In this document: positions 21,827 through 30,302 of the stretch, piece by piece
Layout: each line of letters opens with the position of its first letter
Position numbering within the stretch: the stretch's first letter is position 1
Assembly: GCA_038238015.1 (NCBI GenBank)
Contig: JBBRYA010000023.1
Span: 1-50,986, forward strand
Direction of reading: 5' to 3'
Length of the DNA: 50,986 nt
Source of the DNA: DASQFQ01 sp038238015
GTDB lineage: Bacteria > Actinomycetota > Thermoleophilia > Solirubrobacterales > Solirubrobacteraceae
The notes under the pieces: generated by a model
Told to the model about the DNA's origin: nothing
What the model saw: the letters and a program-made list of their open reading frames with translations, nothing else
The model's database searches: none
Position numbers and translations under genes: made by a program

Positions 21827-23442
21827 TCGATCGTCCCGGGCGGCTTCGACGTGATGTCGAGGACCACCCGGTTGACCTCGCGGATCTCGTTGATCATCCG
21901 CGAGGCGATGCGCTCGAGCAGGTCGTAGGGCAGCCGCGCCCAGTCGGCGGTCATCGCGTCGTCGGAGGTGACCGCGCGGATGGCCACCACGTAGCCGTAG
22001 GTGCGCTCGTCGCCCTGGACGCCGACCGTGCGGATGTCGGGCAGGACGCAGAAGGACTGCCAGAGCTCGCGATAGAGGCCCGCCTTGCGGATCTCGTCCT
22101 GGAGGATCGCGTCGGCGTCGCGCAGCGTATCCAGGCGCTCCTTGGTCGCCTCGCCGCCGACGATGCGGATCGCGAGGCCCGGGCCGGGGAACGGCTGGCG
22201 CCAGACCAGCCGCTCGGGGAGGCCGAGCTCGGCGCCGACGGCGCGGACCTCGTCCTTGAACAGCGCCCGCAGCGGCTCGACGAGCTCGAACTGCAGGTCG
22301 TCGGGGAGGCCGCCGACGTTGTGGTGGGACTTGATCGTCGCCGCGCCGGTGCCGCCGCCGGACTCGATCACGTCGGAGTACAGCGTCCCCTGCACGAGGT
22401 AGGCGGCGCCCTCCAGGCGCAGCGCCTCCTCCTCGAAGACGCGGATGAATTCGGCCCCGATCGCCTTGCGCTTGGCCTCGGGCTCAGACACGCCGCGGAG
22501 CCGCTCCAGGAAGCGCTGCTCCGCGTCGACGGCCACGAGCGGCACCTTGAAGTGGTCGCGGAAGGCCGAGATCACCTGCTCGCCCTCGTTCTTGCGCATC
22601 AGCCCGTGGTCGACGAAGACGCAGGTGAGCTGGTCGCCGATCGCGCGGTGCACGAGCAGCGCGGCGACCGAGGAGTCCACGCCGCCGGAGAGGCCGCAGA
22701 TCACGCGCCCGCCGCCCACCTGCGCGCGGATGCGCTCGATCTGCTCGTCGATGATCGAGGCCGCGCTCCACGTGCGCTCGGCGCCGCAGATCTCCTCCAG
22801 GAACGTCGTCAGCACGTGCTGGCCGTAGGGCGTGTGGACCACCTCGGGGTGGAACTGGATCCCGTAGAGGCCGCGCTCGAGGTCCTCGACGGCGGCGACG
22901 GGCGACTCCGTCGAGCTCGCCAGCGCCGTGAAGCCCGGCGGCGCCTCGAAGACGGTGTCGCGGTGCGACATCCAGCAGGTCTGCTCGGCCGGGGTGCCGG
23001 CCAGCAGCCGCCCGGGCTCGGAGACCGTCAGCTGGGAGCGGCCGAACTCGCCGACCTCGGCGCCCTCGACCTTCCCGCCGAGGGTGAGCACGAGCGCCTG
23101 CATGCCGTAACAGATCCCGAGCACGGGGATCCCGAGCTCGAGCAGCGCCGGGTCCAGCCGCGGGGCGCCGTCGGCGTAGACGGACGCGGGCCCACCGGAG
23201 AGGATCAGCCCCTTGGGCCGGCGCCGCCGGACCTCCTCGGCGCCGACGTGGTGGGGCAGCAGCTCGGAGAACACCCCGCACTCGCGCACGCGGCGCGCGA
23301 TCAGCTGCGAGTACTGCCCGCCGTAGTCGAGCACGACGACCTCGTCGGTCGCCAGTTCGCGCTCGAGCGCGAGCTCCTCGAGGGGCTGGTCCGCCGCGAC
23401 GGCGGACCCGTGCCCTTCCGAGCGCAGGTCAGTCGGCGACAA
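21817..23442 (-). CDS. guaA: GMP synthase (glutamine-hydrolysing)
   Basis: 541 residues if the TTG at 23442 is used; a later GTG just before LDYGGQYSQL is possible, so the first ~30 residues are uncertain. The class I glutaminase domain has GGQYSQLIARRVRE, the nucleophile Cys in LGICYGMQAL, and GIQFHPEVVHT. The ATP-pyrophosphatase domain has VICGLSGGVDSSVAALL (P-loop). The C-terminal dimerisation domain ends KPPGTIEWE, the invariant family end. It aminates XMP to GMP. It overlaps guaB by 14 bases. Confidence 0.97.
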   Translation of the reverse strand: MSPTDLRSEGHGSAVAADQPLEELALERELATDEVVVLDYGGQYSQLIARRVRECGVFSELLPHHVGAEEVRRRRPKGLILSGGPASVYADGAPRLDPALLELGIPVLGICYGMQALVLTLGGKVEGAEVGEFGRSQLTVSEPGRLLAGTPAEQTCWMSHRDTVFEAPPGFTALASSTESPVAAVEDLERGLYGIQFHPEVVHTPYGQHVLTTFLEEICGAERTWSAASIIDEQIERIRAQVGGGRVICGLSGGVDSSVAALLVHRAIGDQLTCVFVDHGLMRKNEGEQVISAFRDHFKVPLVAVDAEQRFLERLRGVSEPEAKRKAIGAEFIRVFEEEALRLEGAAYLVQGTLYSDVIESGGGTGAATIKSHHNVGGLPDDLQFELVEPLRALFKDEVRAVGAELGLPERLVWRQPFPGPGLAIRIVGGEATKERLDTLRDADAILQDEIRKAGLYRELWQSFCVLPDIRTVGVQGDERTYGYVVAIRAVTSDDAMTADWARLPYDLLERIASRMINEIREVNRVVLDITSKPPGTIEWE

Positions 23443-24619
23443 GCGCGACCCCGCCGCTTCGCGCCCCCATGCCGATCTGCTGGTCGCGCTGCAGCGCCTT
23501 GCCCTCCGTCTGCAGCGACGGCGCGATCATCAGCTCCGCGCGGTTGAACTCCGCGAGGTCCTGGTAGCCGCAGGTTGCCATCGAGGTGCGCAGGCCGCCC
23601 ATCAGGTTGAACGTGCCGTCGTTCTCGTGCGCGGGCCCGGACACGATCTCCTCCATCGTCCCGTTCTGCACCGTCGCGACGCGCGCGCCGCGGGGCAGCG
23701 AGGAGTGGAACGTGGCCATGCCCCAGTGGTAGCCGTGGCCCGGCGCCTCATAGGCGCGGGCGAGCGGCGAGCCGATCATCGCGGCGTCGGCGCCGCAGGC
23801 GAACGCCTTGGCCACGTCGCCGCCGGTGCGCATGCCGCCGTCGGCGATCACCTTGCAGTACTCGCCGGTCTCGAGCATGTGCTGCGAGCGGGCGGCCGCG
23901 ACGTCGGCGATCGCCGTCGCCTGCGGGACGCCCACGCCGAGCACGCCGCGCGTGGTGCAGGCCGCGCCCGGGCCGACGCCCACCAGCACGCCGGCGGCGC
24001 CGGTGCGCATGAGGTGAAGACCCGCGCTGTAGCTGGCACAGCCGCCGACCACCACGGGGACCGGCACGTCGCGGACGAACTCCTTGAGGTTGAGCACGTG
24101 GCCCTGGGAGGAGACGTGCTCGGCAGAGATCACCGTGCCCTGGATCACCAGGATGTCCAGCCCGGCCTCCAGCGCGAGCTCGTGCCACTGCTCGACCTTC
24201 TGCGGGGTGAGCGAGGCCGCCGCGACGACGCCCTGCTCCTTGATCTCGGAGATCCGCTGCGCGATCAGCTCGGGCTTGACCGGCTCCGCGTAGATCTCCT
24301 GCATCTCGCGCGTGGCCTCCTCGCGATCGAGCGTGGCAATGCGCTCGAGCAGGCCGTCCGCGTCCTCATAGCGGGTCCAGATCCCCTCGAGGTTCAGGAC
24401 CGCCAGGCCGCCGAGGCGGCCGAGGATCCCCGCCGTCTCGGGCGAGACGACCCCGTCCATCGCGGACGCGAGCAGCGGGAGCTCGAACCGGTACGGGCCG
24501 AGCGTCCAGGAGATGTCGACGTCGTCAGGGTCACGCGTGCGGCGGCTGGGGACGATCGCGATGTCGTCGAATCCGTAGGCGCGGCGCGCCTTCTTGCCTC
24601 TGCCGATCTCTACTTCCAT
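23429..24619 (-). CDS. guaB3: IMP dehydrogenase family protein, GuaB3 type
   Basis: 396 residues, with no CBS module, unlike classical GuaB (~490-500). The TIM barrel has FDDIAIVPSRRT, LLASAMDGVVSPETAG, the catalytic loop GVGPGAACTTRGVLGVG with the active Cys, and VIADGGMRTGGDVAKA. This is the actinobacterial GuaB3 family, shown in some bacteria to be a true IMP dehydrogenase though long called IMPDH-like. It lies directly before guaA, so it is likely to act as the working IMP-to-XMP enzyme here, unless a GuaB with CBS exists elsewhere. Confidence 0.92.
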   Translation of the reverse strand: MEVEIGRGKKARRAYGFDDIAIVPSRRTRDPDDVDISWTLGPYRFELPLLASAMDGVVSPETAGILGRLGGLAVLNLEGIWTRYEDADGLLERIATLDREEATREMQEIYAEPVKPELIAQRISEIKEQGVVAAASLTPQKVEQWHELALEAGLDILVIQGTVISAEHVSSQGHVLNLKEFVRDVPVPVVVGGCASYSAGLHLMRTGAAGVLVGVGPGAACTTRGVLGVGVPQATAIADVAAARSQHMLETGEYCKVIADGGMRTGGDVAKAFACGADAAMIGSPLARAYEAPGHGYHWGMATFHSSLPRGARVATVQNGTMEEIVSGPAHENDGTFNLMGGLRTSMATCGYQDLAEFNRAELMIAPSLQTEGKALQRDQQIGMGARSGGVALVAD

Positions 24620-24685
24620 GACGGGATCCTAGGTTTGGCGGCGGACGGAAGGGGGGGCGTTCACTGTAGCCGTCCCCCAGGCCGC

Positions 24686-25660
24686 TCAGCCGACCTCGGC
24701 CGGTAGTTGCGGACGCAGGACCTCGACCTCTCCGAGCAGCCGCTCCACCTGGCCGGGATCGACGAGGCCGGCGCCCAGGTGCTGCGTGGACTGCGCGCCG
24801 CAGGCCACGGCGTAGACGAGGCTCTCCTCGGTCGCGTGGCCGAGGTAGCGCGAGGCCACCAGGCCGGCCAGGAACGCGTCGCCGGAGCCGACCGTCGCGC
24901 GTGCCTCGATCGAGCCCTCGGGCATCCGCACGCGATACAGGGCGCGCGCCGCTCCGGGCTCCTCCGGCGCCATCAGCGCGTAGCAGCCGTCGGGCGCGGT
25001 CATGATCGCCTCGCGGGCACCGAGCTCGGCCAGCTCGCGCACCGCGATCACGTGGTCCTCCTCGTCGTTGAACTCGTGGCCGACCAGCTCCTCGGCCTCG
25101 AGCACGTTGGGCGAGATCACGTCGGGCTCGGCGCGCACGGCGCGCCGCAGCGGGTCGCCGTCGGTGTCGACCATGCAGACGACGCCGAGGCGCTTGAGCT
25201 CGCGGATCAGGCGCGCGTAGATGTCGACGTCGACGTCGCGCGGGAGCGAGCCGGCGAACACGCAGATGCTCGCGCCCTTGGCCAGGTAGAGCAGCTTGTC
25301 GACGAACAGCTCGACCTCGGTCTCGGTCACCCGCGGCCCGCGCTCGTTGATCTCGGTCTGCTCGCCGGTGGTGGGGTCGATCACCGCCGTGTTGGTGCGC
25401 GACTCCTCGCGGATGCGCACGAAGTCCGACAGCACGGACATCTGGGTGAGCTGCTCGACGATCCGCGTCCCGGTCGCTCCGCCCGCCAGGCCGGTGGCGA
25501 TCACGGGCTGGCCGAGCGTCTTGAGCACGCGCGCGACGTTGACGCCCTTACCGCCGGGCATCGTCGTCTGCTCGACCGTGCGATGGCGCCGGCCGAGGCG
25601 GAAGTTCGGCACTGCGAGCGTCTTGTCGACCGCCGAGTTGAGGGTGACGGTGATGATCAT
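24686..25660 (-). CDS. PfkB-family sugar kinase, 1-phosphofructokinase-like
   Basis: 324 residues. The start MIITVTLNSAVDKTLAVPNF, then TMPGGKGVNVARVLKTLG, is typical of the 1-phosphofructokinase/tagatose-6-phosphate kinase subfamily; the second PfkB signature with catalytic Asp is ATVGSGDAFLAGLVAS. Cytoplasmic. It phosphorylates a phosphorylated hexose with ATP; the exact substrate is open because no PTS gene is nearby. Its ATG overlaps the stop of the carboxypeptidase gene by 4 bases (ATGA), an unusual operon partner. Confidence 0.87.
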   Translation of the reverse strand: MIITVTLNSAVDKTLAVPNFRLGRRHRTVEQTTMPGGKGVNVARVLKTLGQPVIATGLAGGATGTRIVEQLTQMSVLSDFVRIREESRTNTAVIDPTTGEQTEINERGPRVTETEVELFVDKLLYLAKGASICVFAGSLPRDVDVDIYARLIRELKRLGVVCMVDTDGDPLRRAVRAEPDVISPNVLEAEELVGHEFNDEEDHVIAVRELAELGAREAIMTAPDGCYALMAPEEPGAARALYRVRMPEGSIEARATVGSGDAFLAGLVASRYLGHATEESLVYAVACGAQSTQHLGAGLVDPGQVERLLGEVEVLRPQLPAEVG

Positions 25661-26895
25661 GCGGCCTCCGGCTCGCGCGCCCTGCGGCGACCCTGGGGGC
25701 CGCTCCGGCGCCGGCGCGCGACCGGGAACGTAGCGCCCACCCCGGCGAGTACGACCGCGAGCAAGGAGAACGGGCGCGTGAACCAGTCCTTGGTCCGCTG
25801 GCCCAGCCCGGCGGCGGGGACCGCCGCGGCGGCCACCAGCGGCACGCGGGCCACGTGCCTCCTCCCGCGGCATATGTCGACGTGACCGAGGCGCGCTCCG
25901 CGGCGGATCGGGCCGGCGACCTCGGCCGGGTGCTCCAGGCCGCAGCGGCGCAGCCGCTCGCCGCGCCGCACGACCAGGCGGCGCGTGCTGCGCTCGGCGA
26001 CGAACCCGAGCTCGGCGCCGCGCCGGAAGCGGATCGGCACGCGCGCGAGCACCACGCCCGGCTCGACCAGCCGCACCCGGCGGAAGCGCCCGAAGCCCCA
26101 GTCCAGCAGCCGTCTCGTGTCGCTCTCGCGAGCGCTCTCGCTCGCGGCGCCGAGCACCACCGAGACGAGCTCGACACCCCGCCGGCGGCCGGAGCCGACG
26201 AGCACGTAGCCGGCCTGCGAGGTGTGGCCGGTCTTGACCCCGTTGACCTCCGGCAGCCGCACGAGGCGGTTGCGGTTCTGCAGTGTGCGCGGCCGGTCGC
26301 CGGACGTCAGGGTCACCTGCGCCCGCGCGACGGTCTGGCGGAAGAAGCGCCAGCGCCGCAGCCGCAGCGTCAGCCGGGCGAGGTCGCGCGCGGTGGAGTA
26401 GTTGCCCGCGGTGTCGAGGCCGATCGGGTTCGAGTAGTGCGTCTCGCGCAGGCCCAGCTGCGCCGCTCGGGCGTTCATCGCGCGGACGAACGCGGAACGC
26501 GAGCCGGCGACGCCCTCGGCGAGCGTCTCCGCCGCGTCGTTGGCGGACTCGATCAGCAGCGCGCGCAGCAGGTCGGCGACGGTCATGCGCTCGCCCGGGC
26601 GCAGGTCGATCTTGGACTCGACGGGCAGGGCGTGGTAGCGCGCCCCGCGCAGGACGGCCGAGGGCTTGGCCCGCTCGAGCGTGAGCAGGGCGGTCATCAG
26701 CTTCGTGGTCGAGGCGATCGCGCTGCGCCGGTCGGGAGCCTTGGCGTAGGCGACCTCGCCGGTCGTGGCCTCGACCACGATCGCGCTGGGGGCGGAGACC
26801 GCGGGCGGCGCCGTGGCCGCACGCGCCGCGGGAGCGCCGGCGCCGGCCAGCACCAGCGCGGCGGCGAGCGCCCACCGGCAGGCCCGCCGGCTCAC
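25657..26895 (-). CDS. D-alanyl-D-alanine carboxypeptidase (PBP5/DacA family)
   Basis: 412 residues from a GTG. After a signal peptide (about 1-27) come the three penicillin-binding motifs: S62-T-T-K65 in ASTTKLMTALL, S117-A-N119 in LIESANDAAE, and K221-T-G223 in GVKTGHTSQAGY. The C-terminal part ends in a membrane helix (about 375-395) followed by a basic tail, so the enzyme is anchored outside. It trims the terminal D-Ala of stem peptides. Coupled by GTGA to the LysM gene upstream and by ATGA to the kinase gene downstream. Confidence 0.93.
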   Translation of the reverse strand: MSRRACRWALAAALVLAGAGAPAARAATAPPAVSAPSAIVVEATTGEVAYAKAPDRRSAIASTTKLMTALLTLERAKPSAVLRGARYHALPVESKIDLRPGERMTVADLLRALLIESANDAAETLAEGVAGSRSAFVRAMNARAAQLGLRETHYSNPIGLDTAGNYSTARDLARLTLRLRRWRFFRQTVARAQVTLTSGDRPRTLQNRNRLVRLPEVNGVKTGHTSQAGYVLVGSGRRRGVELVSVVLGAASESARESDTRRLLDWGFGRFRRVRLVEPGVVLARVPIRFRRGAELGFVAERSTRRLVVRRGERLRRCGLEHPAEVAGPIRRGARLGHVDICRGRRHVARVPLVAAAAVPAAGLGQRTKDWFTRPFSLLAVVLAGVGATFPVARRRRSGPQGRRRAREPEAA

Positions 26896-27218
26896 GGTCG
26901 CAGCTTGATGCGGTCGCCGGGAGCGAGCAGCTGGGGGTCGAGGCTCGGGTTCAGGCGCTGGATCTCCGCCAGCGAGACATGGGTCTTGACCGAGATCGAG
27001 GACGGCGTGTCGCCGGGCTTGACCGTGTAGGTCCGCGACTGCCTGGAGCGAGCGCGCGGCGTGCGGGTCGGCTTCGGGCTGGCCTTCGGCGCCGCGCCGC
27101 CCTGGGACGCCGGGCGCGTGCCGGAGTCGTTGGAGCCGTTGAGCACGAGCAGGAGGGCGAGCACGAAGCCCACCAACGCGAGCGGCGCCAACAGGCGCAC
27201 GGGGCTGCGACGGGCCAT
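26892..27218 (-). CDS. Small membrane-anchored LysM protein
   Basis: 108 residues. One N-terminal membrane helix (about 8-26, RLLAPLALVGFVLALLLVL), a Ser/Pro/Arg linker, and a C-terminal LysM motif (about 62-106: TYTVKPGDTPSSISVKTHVS ... ELQRLNP-like EIQRLNPSLDPQLLAPGDRIKL) that binds GlcNAc chains of peptidoglycan. It is probably a wall-binding companion of the carboxypeptidase with which it overlaps by 4 bases. The ATG at 27218 is supported by a -10 hexamer 7 nt upstream. Confidence 0.88.
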   Translation of the reverse strand: MARRSPVRLLAPLALVGFVLALLLVLNGSNDSGTRPASQGGAAPKASPKPTRTPRARSRQSRTYTVKPGDTPSSISVKTHVSLAEIQRLNPSLDPQLLAPGDRIKLRP

Positions 27219-27225
27219 CGCGGCG

Positions 27226-27231
27226 ATGATA
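27226..27231 (-). promoter_or_regulatory. -10 hexamer TATCAT, leaderless lysM-dac-kinase run
   Basis: TATCAT on the minus strand, followed by 7 nt and the ATG of the LysM gene. It lies in the 38-bp gap after pyrF. Confidence 0.5.
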
Positions 27232-27256
27232 CCCGCGCCTCCCGGCGGTCCCCCGG

Positions 27257-28207
27257 CTACGCGAGCCCCCACGCGAGCTCGCGCAGCCGCTCCGCCTCCG
27301 CGCGCGCGGCAGCCTCGGGGGCGCCGCCGTGAACGGCGTGCGCGCCGGCGATCGAGCGCGAGGCGCTCACGAGCCCGCCGGCCCGGCCGGCGGCGAAGGC
27401 CGGCGCGAGCGCCCGCACGTCGCCGCCCTGGGCGCCGATGCCCGGGAGCAGGAACGGGGCGTGGGGCATGAGCTCGCGCATGCGCGCAAGGTGCTCGGGC
27501 GCGGTCGCGCCGGTGACGGCGCCGACGTCGGCGAGGCCTGCCGGCCCGGTCGCGCCGAGCTCGGCCGCCAGCGCTGCCAGGCGCTCCCACAGCGGCTCGC
27601 CCGAGGCCAGCGGAAGGTCCATCAGGTCGGCAGCGCCGGGGTTGGACGTGCGCACGAGCACGAACACGCCGCTGCCGGCGTCGCGCGCGGCGCCGACGAG
27701 CGGCTCGAGCGCATCGCGCCCGAGCAGCGGGTTCGCCGTGAACGCGTCGGCGCGCAGGCCGGGGACCGCACCGAACGGGGTGGGCGTCTCGCCCACGAGC
27801 GCCTGCGCGTAGGCGGCCGCGGTGGAGGCGACATCGCCGCGTTTTCCGTCGGCGAGCACCAGCAGGCCGGCGGCGCGGGCGTGGGCGCACACCGCCTGCA
27901 GCGCGAGCCAGCCCGGCGCGCCGAGCCGCTCGAAGTGGGCGAGGTTGGGCTTGGCCGCCACGCAGGCCGGCCCGGCGGCGTCGATCAGTGCACGGCAGTG
28001 GGCGAGCACCGCGGCGGCGGCATCGGCGGCGGCGTCCAGCGCGACGCCGGCCGCGTAGCCGGCCTCGGCGAGCGCGGCGGCGATGCCCCTGCGCTCGGTG
28101 CCCGCGGCCTCGATCGGGCCCGGCCACAGCGCCTGGGGATCGGGATCGATCCCGACGACGATCTGCGACTCGCGCCGGGCGACAGCAGCGGCGAGCCGGT
28201 CACCGAA
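27257..28207 (-). CDS. pyrF: Orotidine 5'-phosphate decarboxylase, type 2; start codon unresolved
   Basis: The frame holds a full type-2 OMP decarboxylase: FGDRLAAAVARRESQIVVGI then DPDPQALW at the N-terminus, KPNLAHFERLG, the catalytic loop LLVLADGKRGDVASTAAAYA with D-x-K-x2-D, and the phosphate-binding LPGIGAQGGDV. It converts OMP to UMP. The oddity is the start: the first in-frame ATG/GTG/TTG is GTG at 28009, which would delete the substrate-binding IDPDP region. From 28207 up to the hup stop no standard start exists in this frame, and a 13-bp perfect hairpin sits exactly there. 28207 is given as the first residue that resembles the family. Either a non-standard start is used or a base is miscalled in the hairpin. 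Confidence 0.85.
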   Translation of the reverse strand, partial: FGDRLAAAVARRESQIVVGIDPDPQALWPGPIEAAGTERRGIAAALAEAGYAAGVALDAAADAAAAVLAHCRALIDAAGPACVAAKPNLAHFERLGAPGWLALQAVCAHARAAGLLVLADGKRGDVASTAAAYAQALVGETPTPFGAVPGLRADAFTANPLLGRDALEPLVGAARDAGSGVFVLVRTSNPGAADLMDLPLASGEPLWERLAALAAELGATGPAGLADVGAVTGATAPEHLARMRELMPHAPFLLPGIGAQGGDVRALAPAFAAGRAGGLVSASRSIAGAHAVHGGAPEAAARAEAERLRELAWGLA

Positions 28208-28238
28208 GCCGGGCGCCGGGAGATCCCCGGCGCCCGGC
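28208..28238 (-). terminator. 13-bp perfect hairpin between hup and pyrF
   Basis: Arms GCCGGGCGCCGGG and CCCGGCGCCCGGC with a 5-nt loop, 20 bases after the hup stop. No U run follows, so it is a GC-only terminator or processing hairpin of the highly expressed hup message. It abuts the beginning of the pyrF coding resemblance. Confidence 0.55.
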
Positions 28239-28257
28239 CCGGCGTTGACGTCCTCGA

Positions 28258-28530
28258 CTACTTGACGGCCTTCTTGAGGCCCGAGCCGGCCGTGAAGCGC
28301 GGCACCTTGCTGGCGGCGATGGTCATCGTCTCGCCGGTGCGGGGGTTGCGACCCTCGCGGGCGCCGCGCTGGGCGACGTGGAACTTGCCGAAACCGGTGA
28401 AGGTGACCTCCTCACCGCCCTTGAGCGCGCTCTCCACGGTCTTGATGACCGCATCGACTGCACTGCCGGCGTCCTTCTTGGACAGCCCGCTCGATGACGC
28501 AACCTTGTCGACGAACTCCGACTTGGTCAT
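28258..28530 (-). CDS. hup: HU-family DNA-binding protein
   Basis: 90 residues, the standard HU length with no Lys/Ala-rich actinobacterial tail. MTKSEFVDKVASSSGLSKKD is the dimer helix, VTFTGFGKFHVAQRGAREGR leads into the DNA-binding arm with the signature GRNPRTGETMTIAASKVPRF, and it ends GLKKAVK. It bends and compacts DNA. A strong ribosome site (GGAGGAG) precedes the ATG. The leader of about 70 nt contains a palindrome CCCCGCGCGGGG, and a TAGCTT box (about 28586-28591) may be the -10. Confidence 0.96.
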   Translation of the reverse strand: MTKSEFVDKVASSSGLSKKDAGSAVDAVIKTVESALKGGEEVTFTGFGKFHVAQRGAREGRNPRTGETMTIAASKVPRFTAGSGLKKAVK

Positions 28531-28648
28531 AGCTCCTCCTTCCGGCGGGTCGTTTCCCCGCGCGGGGTCGTGATCGGCGCGAAGCTAACAGCGGCCCCGG
28601 ACAGCGGAAGGGGGGTGCCGAACGTGAATCCCGGAAATTGCGGCTTTT

Positions 28649-28873
28649 TTAGGTCTCGGAAGTAGGACCAGAACCGCCCTGCGCCGCCAAAACCAGGGCC
28701 TCAGCGGCATCCAGGAGCCGCCGCGCGGCGGGGTCGCCGGGGACAAGCGTCGTCGCGCGCCCGCTCTCGTCGCGCACGATCACACGGGGCTCGCGGACGG
28801 CCCTGCGGCGCGCGAGCGAGGCGCTGACCGCTCCCACGGGACCGCGGCGGCGGCCGGGACGCGCGGGGCTCAT
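28649..28873 (-). CDS. Small protein, unknown function
   Basis: 74 residues. A very basic head (SPARPGRRRGPVGAVSASLA) and a C-terminal helix (PAARRLLDAAEALVLAAQGG), separated by a short strand with VIVRDESGRATTLVPGD. No motif recognised. Its ATG overlaps the stop of the roadblock-like gene by 4 bases (ATGA), which is the main support. The two may form a functional pair. Downstream to hup, 118 bp hold only the hup promoter region. Confidence 0.5.
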   Translation of the reverse strand: MSPARPGRRRGPVGAVSASLARRRAVREPRVIVRDESGRATTLVPGDPAARRLLDAAEALVLAAQGGSGPTSET

Positions 28874-29199
28874 GCCGCCCGCTCCCCGCCGGCGCCCGCG
28901 AGGTCGGCCAGCACCATCCGCAGGTCGTAGCGGATCAGCGCCGGGAGCGCGAAGCGGCCGCACACGAGCACGACCGCGTGACGGTCCGAGCGCGCGGCGA
29001 ACACCCACGCATCGCCCGTGGCGACCTCGACGTCGTCGGCGTGCGGCGCCGCGGCCAGCAGCGTGCGCGCCGGCTCGGCGAGCTCGGGGGCCCCCGCGAG
29101 CAGCTCTCCGCCGGGGCCGAGCACCGCGCCGGCGCGGATGTCGGCCGAGAGCGTGCGCAGGTAGTCGAGCGCGTGGGCGGGCGTGAGGGCGTCCGTCAT
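28870..29199 (-). CDS. Roadblock/LC7-like small protein
   Basis: 109 residues. A helix (ALDYLRTLSADIRAGAVLG) is followed by alternating strands, PGGELLAGAPELAEPARTLL and GDAWVFAARSDRHAVVLVC, then a long C-terminal helix, the alpha/beta pattern and length of bacterial Roadblock/LC7 (MglB-like) modules, which usually regulate a small GTPase. No GTPase is next to it. The assignment rests on pattern, not a sequence signature, so it is tentative. It diverges from a small membrane protein gene. Confidence 0.55.
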   Translation of the reverse strand: MTDALTPAHALDYLRTLSADIRAGAVLGPGGELLAGAPELAEPARTLLAAAPHADDVEVATGDAWVFAARSDRHAVVLVCGRFALPALIRYDLRMVLADLAGAGGERAA

Positions 29200-29224
29200 G
29201 GTCGGTGGGGCACACTACCCCTAC

Positions 29225-29365
29225 GTGCCGCTCTCCCGGATCGCCTGGCTGACCACAGTCGTCATCTGCCTGGCCATCGCCGTGCTGCTGCTGCTCTCGG
29301 GCTACCTGGGCTACGCCGGCGTGCTGTTGGCGGTCGCGATCTCGGCGGGGATCAACCTGCGCTAG
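29225..29365 (+). CDS. Small two-helix membrane protein
   Basis: 46 residues from a GTG; an ATG at 29198 would add 9 residues. Two hydrophobic stretches, IAWLTTVVICLAIAVLLLL and YLGYAGVLLAVAISAGI, joined by a Gly-rich turn, end in NLR. It lies between two minus-strand genes and overlaps the end of the CDF gene by 14 bases. Function unknown; the high hydrophobicity and clean helices argue for a real gene. Confidence 0.5.
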   Translation: MPLSRIAWLTTVVICLAIAVLLLLSGYLGYAGVLLAVAISAGINLR

Positions 29366-30302
29366 AGCTGGACGAGGGGGCCAGCTCGGTGCCGGGGTGC
29401 ACGCTGCCCTCGGGCTCGAGGTGGATCAGAACGTCGGCCCCGCGCAGGCTCGTGGCAATCGAGTCCTGGAGCGCGTGCGCGATCGCGTGCGCCTCCTCGA
29501 GCGTGGTCCCGGCGCGGAACTGCAGGTGCACGTCGACGTAGCGGCGCGGCCCGGCGCGGCGGGTGCGCAGCTTGTGGTACCCCGCGACGCCGCGCCCCCC
29601 GAACTGCTCGATGCAGCCGCGGATCGCGGCCATCTCCTCGTCCGGGAGCGCCTCGTCGACCAGCACGCGCCAGGAGCCGGCCACGACGCGGAAGCCGGTG
29701 AAGACGATCGCGACGGCGATGACCAGCGCGACCACCGGGTCGATCCACGTCTCACCGGTGAGCGCGACCAGCGCAAGCCCGACGAGCACCGCCATCGACG
29801 TGTAGGCGTCGGTGCGAAGGTGCGCGGCGTCGCCGGCCAGCGCCGCGGAGTCGGTCGCCGCGGCGCGGCGGTAGAGGTAGGAGGACACCACGAGGTTGAC
29901 CGCCACCGCGAACGCCACGATGCCGATCCCGAAGCCCAGCCGCGCGACCTGCGTCCCGGCGACCAGGTGGCTCACCGCGGTGTAGACGATGATCCCCGAG
30001 CCGACGAGGATCAGCATCCCCTCGACGCCCGCGGCGACGTTCTCGAACTTCTCGTGGCCGTAGCGGTGTGAGGCGTCGGCGGGCTCCTCAGCCTGGCGCA
30101 CGGAGAAGAACGCGATCACCGACGCGAGCAGGTCGATCGTCGAGTGGATCGCCTCGGTGAGGATCGCGACCGAGCCGGTGAGCGCCCCGGCCACCAGCTT
30201 GAGCAGGATCAGCGCGCTGTTGGAGACGATCGAGACCGCGGCAGCGCGCGAGCGCGCGCCCGAGCGCTCGCCCCGTGCCGCGCGGCGGCCGCCGGGGCTC
30301 AT
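29352..30302 (-). CDS. Cation diffusion facilitator (CDF) family metal transporter
   Basis: 316 residues. Six membrane segments with the CDF metal site H-x3-D twice: EAIHSTIDLLAS in helix 2 and AHLRTDAYTSMAV in helix 5. The ASHRYGHEKFENVAAG loop and a cytoplasmic C-terminal ferredoxin-like domain (HKLRTRRAGPRRYVDVHLQF) are typical. It exports Zn, Co, Mn or Fe with proton exchange; the metal cannot be told. The ATG at 30302 was chosen because it overlaps the rdgB stop by 4 bases; an in-frame start 4 codons earlier exists. Confidence 0.92.
   Translation of the reverse strand: MSPGGRRAARGERSGARSRAAAVSIVSNSALILLKLVAGALTGSVAILTEAIHSTIDLLASVIAFFSVRQAEEPADASHRYGHEKFENVAAGVEGMLILVGSGIIVYTAVSHLVAGTQVARLGFGIGIVAFAVAVNLVVSSYLYRRAAATDSAALAGDAAHLRTDAYTSMAVLVGLALVALTGETWIDPVVALVIAVAIVFTGFRVVAGSWRVLVDEALPDEEMAAIRGCIEQFGGRGVAGYHKLRTRRAGPRRYVDVHLQFRAGTTLEEAHAIAHALQDSIATSLRGADVLIHLEPEGSVHPGTELAPSSSSSAG

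Noticed and set aside
27985..28203. GTG-started 72-codon frame over the pyrF N-terminus
   Set aside because: It is one base out of the pyrF frame and encodes a Ser/Arg/Pro-rich shadow; family motifs are in the other frame.
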